A stretch of DNA of 64,000 bases, from NCBI RefSeq assembly GCF_000218685.1, contig NW_006763300.1, positions 1,516,366-1,580,365 on the forward strand, in the 5' to 3' direction. The position numbers and the translations under genes were made by a program. The notes below the pieces were generated by a model. The model was given only the letters and a program-made list of their open reading frames with translations, was not told the DNA's origin and ran no database searches. Each line of letters starts with the position of its first letter. The first letter of the stretch is position 1. This stretch comes from Serpula lacrymans var. lacrymans S7.9. Its lineage: Eukaryota; Basidiomycota; Agaricomycetes; Boletales; Serpulaceae. This document shows positions 45,422 through 58,282 of the stretch, piece after piece.

Positions 45422-47440
45422 TCAATTTATTTGGTCTTTCAAAGAAGCTGTGTCAGAGAGTTTTGAGTTGTGAGCCAAGCTGACAATATGGTCAAGAATA
45501 GAATCTGCTAGAATCAGCTGTGGGCCAAAGAAATCATAGTTGCCAAGTCCACTATTTATCATCTCCTCTTCTCTCCACCCTTCAAGCGCTCTGCAGAATG
45601 CAATGTCTTTTGTGGCCATAGTGAATAGTTCAACTCTATATTTTGCCTTTGCATGAGTGTGTTTAGGTGGTGGCTGCAATTTTGAAGGCAGAAAGAGGCA
45701 TGCACTGGTTGGATTGCACGCATCATAACAGTGATGTGACTGCTTCATGTTGCACCACTCGCAGCATGTTGAATCTGAGTCGCTGTTGCCGTTGCAAGCT
45801 GTGAAGACATGTAAGTGTACTAACTTTTTTTCTTCTGGTCTTTGACTCACAACTTGGATTGTTGAAATATTCATTGATAATGTTCCTTGGACAAATACCT
45901 CAACTGTGTGCATTGATATAGGTCTCCATAGCGTTCACCTCGTACTTGGTGTTTGTAGGGGCATCGGGAATAAGGCAATTGGTATGTGGTCCTACAACAG
46001 CTGTAGATTCTTTGGTGATATTTGGTAGCTGCGAGTCTACCCCATGTATCTCAACATCATTAGTGATGTCCTCTGTATCATCATCCACATCACTCATCTT
46101 GCTGTCATTGTCTGCAATGTCACCACCCTCATCTTCCTGTGCAACCCTGCCAGTCCCTAACCGTTTTTGTTTGTTCATGAGTTGTTTCCCTTTATTGTTT
46201 GAGCTACATTTTCTTTTTGCCTTGCCTTTGTTTTTGTCCAGGTACTTTGGCTCAACAAAATAGATTGCAACACCATCAAGCTCTGGATTTTGAACAGCTC
46301 TCCCCATGCGCTACACCAGAGTACATAGTGATGTGACATACTTCCACTGTATTACTACATTTATGCTGCGCAGATCAAGACCCTGCCAAGAGTTTCAGCA
46401 CGAGAAGTATGTCTATCTGTTGAGACTTTTCTAATGTACCATTCCTACAGTGTCTGTGTAGCATATTCCCCAGAGCTCACCTGTTTTAAGTTTTTCTACC
46501 ATAGTCTTTCAGAATTGGGGGCTCATTCCAGAGTGAAACCACACTATCTTATCTGCATGTTCCCTGGGGGCTTGTGAACGTAAAAATGTACCTATAGCTT
46601 CTGTTTCTTTTCGTGAGTTTGCAAAGACCATGAACTGTTCATTTCCGTCTAACTGCAGCACTCAAAGTAGGTCTCACCTTGTGTTGATTGGATAGATCAG
46701 CTCCTTGACTCAATAGTATATGTTTGGCCGGTCATTTGTACAATGGACCTTGACCATGTTCGAGCAAGTATGAAGCTTGTCTTTGACATCATCCAGAATA
46801 TGTGGGGGAATAGTTGCCAAAGCACAATGAAAGGAAATGTGCAGGGGAAGAAGCCAACAAGTATATCCTATTTCACCATACTCTGGTCGGAGACTATTCC
46901 CCCACTTACTGATACAATGTGACTTATCCAGGGTAACATTGAAAAGCTGTTGCGTGAACCTAGGACTGTCCAGCAGCTTTTTGAAGTGAGAGTCATTCCT
47001 GATATGCTCTGGGCTGACACTAATAGCTTGGTATTTGCCCGCTTCAATATCCTGTAGTGTTTATTAGTAATTAACAACTCAGATGCCCTTATCACAAAGG
47101 ATCCAACCTTAAAGGCTTTGTCAGTAGCTGTATTAGCTGTGAGATTGATGTTTGGTATCTTAGCTACTTTTAACTCTTCGCTATTCTTGTCCCCAAGAAT
47201 ATTGAGCGGTGTAATGAGGATTATGATACCATTGTCATTGAAAAGCAGTGGTATCCAGAAACAGAGAGTCTTTCCCGAACCTGTTGCTGACAGTGTAAAA
47301 ACATCTTGTTGTTGGAGTTGGGCTTGAGCAGATCTGAGCTGCCAGCTGCAGGGTGCATAGCTAAAAAATTGCTGTACTGCTGCCTGCATTTCATCAAGTG
47401 AAGGAACCACATACTTTAGAGCTGACATCAAGAAACCCAA
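45422..47440 (-). pseudogene. Second RecQ-like helicase, decayed
   Basis: Minus-strand remnant related to the RecQ-like gene at 41701-43804 but clearly divergent. The 5' exon (47440 downward) has FFSYAPCSWQLRSAQAQLQQ, Walker A SATGSGKTL and ITPLNILGDKNSEEL. The middle part (about 46310-46860), where the DEAH box should be, is broken by stops. The 3' part resumes with motif VI as MGRAVQNPELDGVAIYFVEP, then a Lys-rich and acidic tail and a Cys-containing C-terminal region (CCEWCNMKQSHHCYDACNP) ending near 45422 with LSDTASLKDQIN. It has no DUF6589 partner and lies outside the inverted termini. Confidence 0.7.
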
Positions 47441-47736
47441 AGAAGGTGAGTAAAGTACACGGGTTTAGTCCTATTTGTTTTTGGTGGTGTTATGGTGATG
47501 CACATGTCCAAAATGGTCCTGCTCCGGGGTGATTTTTGGCAGCTGAGCCGTTGATACAAACAGAGTCAAATGTGTGCCACAGCAAGTTTTGCCATTCGGC
47601 GGTGGGTGTTCAACCAAGTGTTAAAGTTTCGGATTAAGCTCAGAAAATTTTGATTATGTAATACAAAAATATGTGACTACGACACTAGGATAGCTTGGAC
47701 ACCCACTGCTAACAGGATTTGGAGTCTGCCCCCCTC
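47441..47736. other. Spacer upstream of the second RecQ-like gene
   Basis: Under 300 bases. It may contain the LTR remains of the decayed gypsy element next to it, since an AGGAGGGGGG-type purine tract (complement at about 47727-47739) abuts it. Confidence 0.35.
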
Positions 47737-49824
47737 CTATGGCTCAACTTCCAGGCAAGACCAAGTTCCAGAGGTTGTAGTTAGATTTTTGGGCATTATT
47801 TGAAATAAAGAAGAAAAAAGATTTGAGTCCATTCCTCGAAGCTTCCTAGGGGCTAAGTGTTTTAATTTATAAAAATTGCGAGCAGTGTCTCGAGAATGAT
47901 CCAAATGGGCTTCTGGTTCCCAAGTTCTGTCCTCATCTCCATAGCCTTTCCAGTGGACTAGGAATTCTAATTTTTCACGCTTCAAGCATGCATCCACCAC
48001 CTTCTCAACTTCAAACTCCTTGTGACCTTCCTGTGTCACTTCTACAGGTCCCGGCCTGTCTACTCATTGACCTAGCAATGTTCTTTTATAAGGTTTCACA
48101 CAGCTGATGTTAACTGTGGGAACCACTTTCATACATTTTGGGAGTTCCAGCTCCACTGCATTGGGCTTAACTTCCTTAATCTGATAAGGGCCAATCCATT
48201 TTTTGGTCAATTTCCTAGATTGCTAATCTTTTAACTTGAGATGTTTGGTGTCTAACCAAACCAAGTCCCCAACTTTATATGCAAGGGCCTTTGACCATCT
48301 ACACTCTGCCCTTTCAACCATCTGCTCAGATTTAAATAATGCTTTGCGTTTTTCTTCTAGAACAGACTTCATATCTTTGGCCATAGTTTTAGCAGCCTAA
48401 GTTTTGCTTTTGCCAGGTTCTACCCCATGCTTGGTAGGTAGGACCTTGTAACCTCAAATGGTGTCTTTCCTGTAGCCAACAACTGTTTGATATTGTATGA
48501 GAACTGAGCTATTTTTAGCCACTTGGCCCAATGCATTTGTCTGTCATTAATAAATATCCAAAGATACTGTTTCAACTCCTGGTTGAGTCTCTCCGTTTGT
48601 CCATCTGTCTGCAGATGGAATGCTGTTGAGAATTTAGGTTTGATGCCCAGCATCCAACAAAGTTCTTTTGTAAATTTGCTAGCAAATTGAGCTCCCCTAT
48701 TAGAGATCACCGTCTTGGGTAACCCATGGGTAGACCATACAAAGTTTATAAATAAGTCTGCTGTACCAATAGCTGTGATAGTTTTATTTGTGGGTATGAA
48801 CACAACTTCCTTGGAGAAGCAAACCACAACCACCATTACTGAAGCATACCCATTAGACTCAGGTAGATCTGTCATGAAATCAACCAATATATCCTGCCAG
48901 GGTCACGTTGGAATTGGGTTAGGTATAAGTTTACCGGCCAGCGATTGATGAGAGTTCTTTGCCATAGCGCAGCAAAGACAACACTTTATGTATTCCTGTA
49001 TGTCTTTGACCATGCCAGGCCACATGTAGTTTCTGGAGATCAACTCCATGGTTCATTGCCACCAAGGGTGCCCAGCTACCAGTGTGTTATGATGTCTATT
49101 TATATCCTTGATCCTTGCAAACTCAGGTACATAGATCCTGTCCTTATAATGGAAGAGCCTGTCCTCCCATAAATATGTTTTAATGCCATCAAGGCGCCTC
49201 TTCTCTTCTGATGAGATGCCTTTCTTGAAGACTTCTAGAAGATCATCATCATGACCAATTCAAACATTGGCTAACCTGGATTGATCTATCAGGATTACAC
49301 CTTTGTTGTCATCTTTAATGCCATGGGCATGATTTTTTCTTCTAGATAAAGCATCTACATTTTCCATAGAAGTTCCTGGCTTATGAATTAATTTATAATT
49401 GAATCTAGACATATATACCGCATAGCAGGCTTGTCTTTGATTTAGGTCTTTGGCTGTCATAAAATACTCCAGATTTTTATGATCAGTCCAAATCTCAAAC
49501 TGGTACTTAGCACCTTCTAAATAGTGCCGGCAGTGCTCCAGAGCTCTAATGATAGCCAGCATCTTGTGCTCTGTAGGTGACAAACTATGTGACAAATAAG
49601 CACAAGGCCTCCAGAGATCATCTTGGCATTTGATAGATAAGACTGCCCCTGTAGCAAAGTCTGAAACATTCATTGGTTTCTAACCAAAATTCTTTATTTC
49701 GCTCTGGGAAGGCTGGTATTGGGGTTGTTGTAAACACATTTTTGAGCTTGTCAAAAGCTTTTTGCTCTGTGTTGGTCCATTGCCAAGTAATGTCCTTATA
49801 GAAGAGATAATTCAACAGTCTCAC
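47737..49824 (-). pseudogene. Decayed Ty3/gypsy pol fragment (RNase H, integrase, chromodomain)
   Basis: Minus-strand remnant of a chromodomain gypsy element related to the intact one at 34044-40287. From 49824 downward: TWQWTNTEQKAFDKL, the RNase H core ([38 protein letters not shown]), integrase ([40 protein letters not shown]) and a chromodomain ([20 protein letters not shown]) near the 3' end. Stops and frameshifts are frequent. Gag, protease and most of RT are missing because the sequence is cut at 49824, where a family A LTR begins. It is clearly older than the intact copy. Confidence 0.85.
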
Positions 49825-50445
49825 TGTAAGGAATCAATTTTTCTCATTGCATTCCCATGGTTATCCGACTCCTTCCCCGTCACTCCTCTCGCCCTCGGAC
49901 TAGAGATCTCAGCCGGTATTCTATTACTTTTATCTTTCTTCTTCTTCTTTTCCCTTCATACTCCTATTCTATTGTACTTACAACAAAGGAGAGCTGTCAT
50001 AGATCCTCGAGAAGATATCCGAATGACATAGCAATGATTCTACACTATGTCAGGGAATACTTCGGAGGAATATTAATCAGCGGTCTAAGATGTGACTCAG
50101 CGCCTAGTCATGGGCTTACTGACACAGCCAAATCATACATCACTTACCAAGACTCTCTCTCACACCATTAGTAATTATGATAGATCGGACCACTTTTCCT
50201 CTCTTTTCTTATTGGTTAGTTATTTGGTCAGACCACTTTCTTACTCTTTCCCTTTCTTGGTCTGACCCTCGCGGTTCACTATATAAGGGGTATATACTCA
50301 ATGTATTATTCCTTAGTTCAATATTAGTTTGGATTCGCGCCTACATTGATACTCTTCATTTGACAATACCCTGATCCACCGCCTTCAAAGGGACTTGGCC
50401 AGGCATTTGTTTGTGTTATATAGCTTCCCTGTTGGTTGCCTGACA
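49825..50445 (+). mobile_element. Family A LTR, plus orientation
   Basis: 621 bp, a near-identical inverted copy of the solo LTR at 30097-30723, from TGTAAGGAATC to TTGCCTGACA. Flanks (CTCAC and GTACT) do not match, so there is no target duplication; one side was probably rearranged after insertion. It truncates the decayed gypsy pol. Confidence 0.85.
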
Positions 50446-50585
50446 GTACTAAGTCACAACTAGTATTGCTGATTAATCTCTCTCCAAAGTATCTCCGTGC
50501 ACCGCTTATGATTGGAGCTACACCATGGGGATGTCTTTGCGTGAATGAGAGGAGAGTCTCCTGTGTTGTAAGTATGACAAAACAT
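50446..50585 (-). repeat. Diverged family A LTR fragment, inverted
   Basis: About 140 bases aligning, with many differences, to the middle of the solo LTR at 30097-30723 read on the plus strand (shared GCTGATTAAT, CCRAAGTAT and GTTGTAAGTA). It abuts the family A LTR in opposite orientation. Confidence 0.55.
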
Positions 50586-52216
50586 GGTGTCATGGACCAA
50601 AGTTGACTGGTAGCATGGACAGGTGTCAGTAACGAAGTAAAATTCAAAAGACTCACCTTTGTGCCACACCGGCACAGTGTCACATGGAATAGTAATAAAT
50701 GCTACCTTTTTTGTACTTGTGGCTGATCAGTACTCGTCTCTATTAGGCAATCAAGTCGTGCCTACCCTTGCCTTTCATTCAGTACTTTCCGCACTTTGGC
50801 ACTTCAGCAATTTTTCATGTCGCCACTTGGCTACACATTGCGCCCTCACTTTTGTCGTCTCTCCCTTACTTCCTTTTCCCTTACTTGGCCCCACCATGGG
50901 CCCTTTTCTGTTGTTTCTACTCTCACCTGCCGGTCACTTCTAAATTCCCATCATCATTCACTTTTTTGTCACCTCCACACTCCTACTCCTCATCCTCCTC
51001 GCACCTCCTCCCTACCTGATGTCACCGCTTTCTATCTGCTTCCATCGCTGATCTGTTGATTACCACATGCCACTGCTCATATCAGCCAAGCCCCAGTGGC
51101 CAATCCAAATTGGGCAGTTGGTTCACCTCCACAACATCAATCTTCCATCTTCTACCATCAAATCAATGGTCACTTGTCTTGCCTGGCTAGAATGTGGCTG
51201 GGTAGCTTTTGAGCTAGAGAAAGTCCACCCACTTACATCGCCAATGTTCCTTGCTGTCCCATTTGCTTGGGTACAAATATCTTTCATCCATTGTCTTTGC
51301 TACAGCTACAGTTACCATACACTGCCTGGGACTCATCTGTTCCAGATTGGAACTACTCCTCTCCCTCCCTTGTTTGATCAGGTGGTCCACTATAACCAGA
51401 CCCTTGGCAAGGCCATGGAACTGTCAGATTTGGACTAGGTGGTGGACTGGTGGCTCCGGTTCCTTTCTCTCATCAGGACATTCATTTGCAGTGCAATTAT
51501 TTTTTATTTTGAATCATTCTTATGGACACATATTTTTGTAGAATGTCTGACTGATGACAAGGGAGCTGTGTCGATAATGACGTTATTTTTGCCTTGCTCT
51601 CTTTTGCTGTATATTGCTATGACTTTACAATTTTTTTCTCTTGCTGTCTTTTTGCTATTGGACTATCTTTTGGCTGTACAACCTGTAACACTTTAGATGT
51701 TTCATTCTTTGTTCCTATCTTTTTTATTCCTTATTCTAATGATCTTATCCTGTACTACTTTCACAGGATTTGTCATTACATTCCTTTGCATTCTTTCTCA
51801 TTCTCTTGCACAGACATACTGTGCATAGGTTTACTTTCTTTTCACTATATAAACCCCTGTACTTTACCTAGTACATTATCTCAATAGATCTTATCCCAAT
51901 CAAATCTTGTCTCATCCTATCAAGTATATAGGATCTCTCATTGAATTTCCAAGCTCAAATCTATTGTCAATTGCTGCTTGTGATCCAGTGTGGTCACAAA
52001 ACTTTTTGCTGCTATTACTACTATCATCATTCCACTGTCCACTTTCCACTGTTAAAAGTCACTGTCATCCCCTTCAATTAGAGTCCTTCTGTGCACTACA
52101 GCTTGTGTGTGAGGAGCCTGCTATCACTGGGATCCTGATCATCTTTATCATTCTCAAACCTGCCTTGTGCTACAATTAGCAAGGTAGTGTTTATCTTGCT
52201 TCACATCAGTTCCCCC
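50586..52216. other. Pyrimidine-rich region without a recognised gene
   Basis: 1.6 kb between the LTR pieces and the copia element. Open frames up to 123 codons exist (51067-51438, starting MPLLISAKPQWPIQIGQLVH), but composition is T/C-rich and no family is recognised. Possibly the remains of another element. Confidence 0.35.
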
Positions 52217-52537
52217 TGACAAAACCGGATAAACCCGGTCTCTGCTAAAGCGGCCATTGTTCTCCATGGAGCATAGCCACCACTCCATGGAGTCGCCATT
52301 GTTCTCCTAGGAGTCATTATACCTTAGCAAGTAGCACCTCCAACTATAAGTAGTAGGGGGTTTAGTATAGGAATACCTCAGTTGTTTCTATAGCCTCTTG
52401 GGCAGTGGCTGAGGTATGTTACATTACATTTATTAGAGACCACCTTAACTGACATCTATTGTAGTTTCACTTAGGTAAATAATAAAGTTGTTTATATAGC
52501 CTCTCAGGCAGCGGCTGAGTTCCACTTAGATTTATTA
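52217..52537 (+). repeat. 5' LTR of the copia element
   Basis: 321 bp beginning TGACAAAACCGGATAAACCC and ending CACTTAGATTTATTA. It is about 20 bp longer than the 3' LTR because of an internal repeat around CTCCATGGAG. Confidence 0.9.
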
Positions 52538-53790
52538 GGTTATGAGCCCTGGTGCACAAAAGCTACACAGGAAATAATTCTGATTTGAAACAGCAACCTT
52601 GGAACCATGACCACAGCACACAATACCTTCACATGACCAGTTCTAACTGGACCCAACAATTTCCAGATATGGAAACTCCGGATCATCTCCAAGCTATGTT
52701 GGGAAAAGGTTCTCCAAGTTGTTACTGGAGAGGAGCCTAAGCCCTCACCTGGAAAGCCCACCTCCTCGGAGGACCCTGAAAACATCTGGATACTCAAGGA
52801 TAAAAAGGCACATGAAATCGTCCAGGACCACATCTCCGATGCCCTCCTAATGAGGACTGTGTTACGATCACACATTTTCGGACCTTTAAATTTCATTCTC
52901 CTCTTTAACCTTTTGTCTATTTTAGATACAACTCTCTCACGCAGTGGAGCTGGTCACACGGGCTGGGCCCCATGACATCGTCAGCCACTGCCTCTATCAA
53001 CTGTACAGTACACATGTACAAACAAACCTGTAGTAGTATATATACCCCAATAGATCCAGGAAACTCCTCAGCAAGTCTTCCTGTTGTTTACCCACAACTA
53101 ACTCGGTCCTCCCACTGAGCTTGCTAGCCTCAGGGACTGCGGTATACAAACCCAGTCACCCCTTTATCATCACTTAGAGTTCGGCGTGTGCACCAGAGTA
53201 TACAAACTTCTGGGTATTGTTACAGACTGGAGACCTCACCAGCTCCAAGGAGTTATTTGACAAACTTGTTTCACTCCATCAGACATCCAACATTGCCTTT
53301 GCCTTCTATTCATTTGAGCAACTCATCAAATTGTCCTGGGATGGAACATCACCTATCCAGGACCACATTGCAAAAATCTGGACTATTGATTCACACCTCT
53401 CCAGAATGAAACCAGGAGTTGATACCAAACTCATGGCCTTTGCCCTTCTCCAATCTCTTCTGTGCACTCCTGAATGGCAATTATTTCAGTCATCAGTAAT
53501 CAACATGATTGAAGAAGATAAACTTACCTTTGATGCAGTTGAGATCTGGATTGCTGCAGAAGTTGCATGACAGTCAGGAAAGGCTCCTGGAGGTTCCAAA
53601 TCAGCACTCAAGTCCGAGGAGAAATGGTGTGACTTCCACAAAGTCAAATTGCACAACACCTCGGAGTGTCAAACACTTCAGTCAGCTGAAAAAGGTCAAA
53701 AGAAGAAATGAAAGGAGAAACACAAGGATAAAGGAAAAGAGAAGGAAAAGGCAAATACGGCAGAGCAACCATCTGAATCTGACTCCGAGG
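52538..53790 (+). pseudogene. Copia Gag, interrupted by a solo LTR
   Basis: Gag begins near 52552 in several frames (FPDMETPDHLQAMLGKG) and is cut by the LTR at 52860-53224. It resumes at 53225 with DLTSSKELFDKLVSLHQTSN and FSFEQLIKLSWDGTSPIQDH, a UBN2-type gag domain, then MKPGVDTKLMAFALLQSLLC. The tail is Lys-rich and frame-shifted. Non-functional. Confidence 0.75.
52860..53224 (+). mobile_element. Solo gypsy-family LTR 1
   Basis: 365 bp, closely related to the 359-bp LTRs of the gypsy element at 34044, with the same TGTTACG...TGTTACA ends. Perfect target duplication GACTG (52855-52859 and 53225-53229). Confidence 0.93.
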
Positions 53791-53810
53791 AGGAACAGAG
53801 TCATATTGCA

Positions 53811-55992
53811 TTGGAACATGTACATATTTCCAAGCCCCTTGCTAAACACATTCAAGCTTACCTTGTGTCGGAACCTGATAAAACCAAAACAACAATCATC
53901 ATTGACTCCGGAGCAACATCTCACATGGTCCCTCACCACTTCTGGTTTGAGCCAGGAACATACCATGTTCTGAACCCTCCGAGGGCAATCAGTTTTGGGG
54001 ATGAATCCTCTGTAAGTGCCATTGGAATTGGAACAGTAATCCCACAAGCAACTGTTGGCAAAAAGGACTACAATATTGCACTGTCAAATGTCTTACATGT
54101 GCCAAACTTCACTTTAGCACTCGTCTCCGTCCACAAATTGTCTAAAACGGGGTTATCAACACTTTTTCCAGCAGGGTCCAATGCTTGTGAAGTTCGGAAA
54201 AACAAGAAACTCATCCTCACTGCCTTACACAAGCGAGGACTTTATCACATCCAAGCAAAACCCGAAATCAACCCGGAGTCAGCTTTTGCAGCAGTGGATG
54301 TAAATCTATTGCACAGGAGAATGGGACACATTGAAATGGATCGCTTACAACAAATAGTTACAAAGGACAGCTCCAGGACATAGACACCCTCACCGGAATC
54401 CTGGAGTTCTGTGAACCTTGTGCTTTAGGAAAGATGAAGAAATTACCTTTCAAGTCCACTGGAGGAAGCCAAGCCAAGTACCCCATACAAATTGTGCACA
54501 GAGATGTTGGAGGACCAATCAAACCAACCTCCAGGGAGGGTTTCCAATACTGGATTATCATTGTAGACAATTTCTCCAAATTTCCATGGATATATTTCCT
54601 AAAACACAAAAGTGAAGCATTGGAATGATACAGGCAATGGAATGAAGATGTCCAAACATTCTTCCGAACTCATTTGGGAGAAGAAAACTTCACTCCACTA
54701 TACACAGAATTCCTCTAGAGTGATGGGGAGGAGAATATACTGGCAATGCATTCAAAAATCAACTCCGAGGAGATGGTGTCCTCCAAAAAACTACAGCTGC
54801 AGATACTCCGGAACAAAATGGCATTGCAGAACGCATGAAGCAGACATTAGCTACATTAGCAACCACTATGCTCCATGATTCCAAGCTCCCAAAGTCATTC
54901 TGGATAGATGCCATGCAAACAGCTGCATATATCACAGCATGCAGCCCAGAATCAGGACTCCATTGAAAGACCCCATATAAAATACTGTTTAAAAGGAGAG
55001 TTGATCCAACTTTATTTCGCCCTTTTGGATGCCAAGCATATGCCTTGATTCCGAAAGACAAAAGGCAAGGGAAGTTCTACTCCAAGGGGCGCAAAGTGAT
55101 AATGATTGGCTACACACATGGAAAGCAAGCCTACAAACTTCTAGACACTGAAAAACAAACTGTGTTTTCCAGTCGGCATGTCATATTCAATGAATCCGGA
55201 AAGGTACAAAAGGATGACACTGCTCCCTGGAACACAGATCAGTGGGAGGGACTCATTCCAGAGAATGCTCACTATCCGGACCAAAATACAATGGAGGAGG
55301 ATGATCCTGACCCTCGGATCTGAGATCCCAATGAATTGCAAATGGAACCGCATCTCCGAGGAGATGTTCCACAAGCAATGGAACCATATCAGCATGAAGA
55401 CATTCCAAGAGCAGTGGGAGCACCTGATCAGCTAAGACACCCTCCACAACAGTCTCTACAACCAAGACCTGAACACTGGCCATCTTCGGAACGGAAACCC
55501 AAAGTAGCGTCACAGTCAGTGGGAGGACAGCTCCTCAACATACAGCCAGCTGATGTGGAGAAAGTCCGAATACAGCTAGACAGCCCGTCCATCGGATCAG
55601 CTTCTGGAAGGCATCAAACACCTCCAAGGAGACATTCAACACCTTCAGGAGTGAGTGGGGCAACTCACACACAAATGCATCTACTCCCTGGAGTTCCTGC
55701 ACAAATTCCTCAAAGAGCAGTTATGTCTGCTGAAGTCCTAGGAGTATGCAGAAGCAGTCGCCAAACTTGTCCTGCAGACAAAAACCAAGATTATCAAAGG
55801 ACTCTAGATGAGGAACAGTCTCGGAAAGAGCAGCACAACAACTCCATGGAAAAATCTAACACTCCTGAGCTTCATGAAGAAACATCCAACACAGAGGAGA
55901 CATTTTTTGCTGGAATAGCAAGTACTGGTCCATCTAATACAGACCTTCCAAGGACACTAAAGGAAGCCTTATCACGTCCGGATGGAGAATTA
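53811..55992 (+). pseudogene. Copia Pol, protease to integrase
   Basis: Protease motif IIDSGATSHMV near 53897, then the GAG-pre-integrase region LLHRRMGHIEMDRLQQIV. The integrase core (IQIVHRDVGGPIKPTSREGF, WIIIVDNFSKFPWIYFLKHK) is read in shifted frames. GIAER and LPKSFWIDAMQTAAYI-like segments near 54800-54920 and a long linker region (to 55980) follow. Several stops and frameshifts, including TAG at 54380, interrupt the frame. Cut at 55992 by a solo LTR. Confidence 0.8.
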
Positions 55993-56374
55993 TGTTACAA
56001 TAGTATTTTCAGGCCTATTTTCACTTTTCATATTTTCGGACTTTGTGCCACATGGCACTTACCATATGGGGATATTACATAAGCTGGCACATGGTGAAGT
56101 CACTAGATTGATCACATGACTGGTCACGTGACATGACATCATATAGAATACAATGGAACATTACAAATATTTATATTAACTGTACAGTACCACATGTATA
56201 CTAATATATATACCACTGCAATAGATGGAAACTCCTCAGCAAGTCTTCCTGTTGTATACCAACAACCAACTTGTTCCTACTACTTGAGTCTATCAACTCA
56301 AAAACTTCACTTCACTATCACTTCTAAGAGTTCTGTGTGTGCACCAGAGTATACAAACTTTGGGTATTGTTACA
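55993..56374 (+). mobile_element. Solo LTR 2, divergent subfamily
   Basis: 382 bp with the same ends (TGTTACA...TGTTACA) and the shared CACCAGAGTATACAAACTTT tail, but a different, longer 5' half than LTRs 1 and 3. Perfect target duplication AATTA (55988-55992 and 56375-56379). Confidence 0.9.
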
Positions 56375-58282
56375 AATTATGGAAGTCTGCCTTGGAGGAG
56401 GAACTCCTAAGTCTCGATACTAATGCAGTATATGACACTGTCCCACTTTCAAAGGGAGTGAAACCTATCACATCAAAACCTGTGTTCCGGATCAAGTTTG
56501 ATCAAAACGGAAACATTGAGAGATACAAACTCCGGATTGTTGCACAAGGGTTTACTCAAAGAGAGGGGATTGATTACCAGGAGGTTTTTGCTCCAGTTGC
56601 AAACTTAGAGTTGATCTGTTATTCTAGCCCTGGCAGCAAAGTATGACCTAGAACTTGATCAAATGGATGTATCTACAGCTTATCTCAATGGAGAACTTGA
56701 AGAAGAACTGTACATGCTTCCTCCAGGGGGTGTTCCTATCCAACCTGGATACTGCTGGAGGTTAAAGAGATCCATCTATGGATTAAAACAAGCTGGTCGT
56801 ACATGGAACAAAACCTTTGATCACAAGCTCCAGGAGCTTAGTTTTGCAAGACTAGATGCAGAAACATGTCTCTATGTATTCCAGGAAACAAACAAATATG
56901 CTTTGTTGTTGTCTACATAGATGACCTCCTCCTAGGAGCTTCATCCCGGAAATTCATGGATGTCACAAAAGCCAAACTTGAATCCATATTCAAAATGCGG
57001 GACCTTGGAGAAGCAAAATACATCCTCGGAATAGAAATCCGACGTGATCGTTCAAACAAAACAATCTCCCTATTGCAATGCCAATACATTGACACAGTCT
57101 TGGAGCGTACTGGAATGAAGAACTGCAAACCAGTATGGACACCAATGGCCCATAGATCAAAACTTCTCGCAAATGCTCCAGGGGAAGATATTGTGCAACA
57201 CGAGATGCATATTGAAGGGCATCAAGTGTCATATCTCTCAATTGTAGGTTCCCTCATGTATGCCATGCTCGGAACCTGCCCAGACATTTCCCATGTTGTT
57301 GGAATACTAAGCAGACACAGCTCAGCTCCGAGGAGCCATCATTGGGAAGCTGCCAAACATGTTCTCCAATACCTGAAAGCAACCAGGGACATGGAACTAC
57401 ATTATGGTGGCACAGATGTCCCATGGAAATGGATTTCTATGGATATTTGGATGCGGATTGGTTTGGAGACCCAGACTGTAACAATACCCAGAAGTTTGTA
57501 TACTCTGGTGCACACGCCGAACTCTTTAGTGAAGGATGAAGGGTGACTGGGTTTGTATACCGCAGTCCCTGAGGCTAGCAAGCTCAGTGGGAGGACCAAG
57601 TTAGTTGTGGGTAAACAACAGGAAGACTCGCTGAGGAGTTTCCTGGATCTATTGGGGTATATATACTACTACAGAGTTATTTGTACTTGTGTACTGTACA
57701 GTTGATAGAGGCAGTGGCTGACGATGTCATGGGGCCCAGCCCGTGTGACCAGCTCCACTGCGTGAGAGAGTTGTATCTAAAATGGAAAAGGTTAAAGAGG
57801 AGAATGAAATTTAAAGGTCCGAAAATGTGTGATCGTAACACAGACACGTCCCAATCAACATCAGGTTTTGTTTTTATCACCATCTGAGGAGCAAGCTCCT
57901 GGACAAGCAAAAGACAAAGCATGGTAGCTTTATCCTCCACGGAGTCAGAGTACATTGGATTGAGCAATGCTGGACAACACCTTGCATGGCTTCGGACATT
58001 TTTTGAAGAAATTGGACATGCTTAAAATAGACCTACAACATTGCACTGTGACAATCAAGCAGCTATCATTCTTACATGAGATCCGCAATTCCGTGCTCAC
58101 ACAAAACATATTCAATGGAAATATCATTTCATCTGAGATGACTTAGTACCAAAGGGAGAGGCAGTAATCAGATATGTTCCTACAGGAGATATGGTTGCCG
58201 ACATTCTCACTAAACCCCTCACTCACAAAAAACACTGGAAATTCTCTAAAGCTATGGGACTACGGTTGCACTCGAGTGGGAG
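56375..58282 (+). pseudogene. Copia Pol, reverse transcriptase and RNase H
   Basis: RT starts after the LTR with WKSALEEELLSLDTNAVYD and continues with VFRIKFDQNGNIERYKLRIV, then a frameshift, QMDVSTAYLNGELEEELYML, CWRLKRSIYGLKQAGRTWNK and the intact active site VVYIDDLLLG. RNase H follows (YLDADWFGDPDC) and is cut by the inverted solo LTR at 57477-57840, then resumes TSQSTSGFVFI, SSTESEYIGLSNAGQHLAWL and DNQAA to VADILTKPLTHKKHW near 58240. Stops are spread through the last part. Confidence 0.85.
57477..57840 (-). mobile_element. Solo gypsy-family LTR 3, inverted
   Basis: 364 bp in minus orientation, close to LTR 1 and the gypsy element LTRs. Perfect target duplication CAGAC (57472-57476 and 57841-57845). 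It splits the copia RNase H. Confidence 0.93.

Noticed and set aside
50700..52180. Several overlapping open frames of 80-120 codons
   Set aside because: They arise in pyrimidine-rich sequence, overlap in several frames, lack known domains and have no splice or promoter support.
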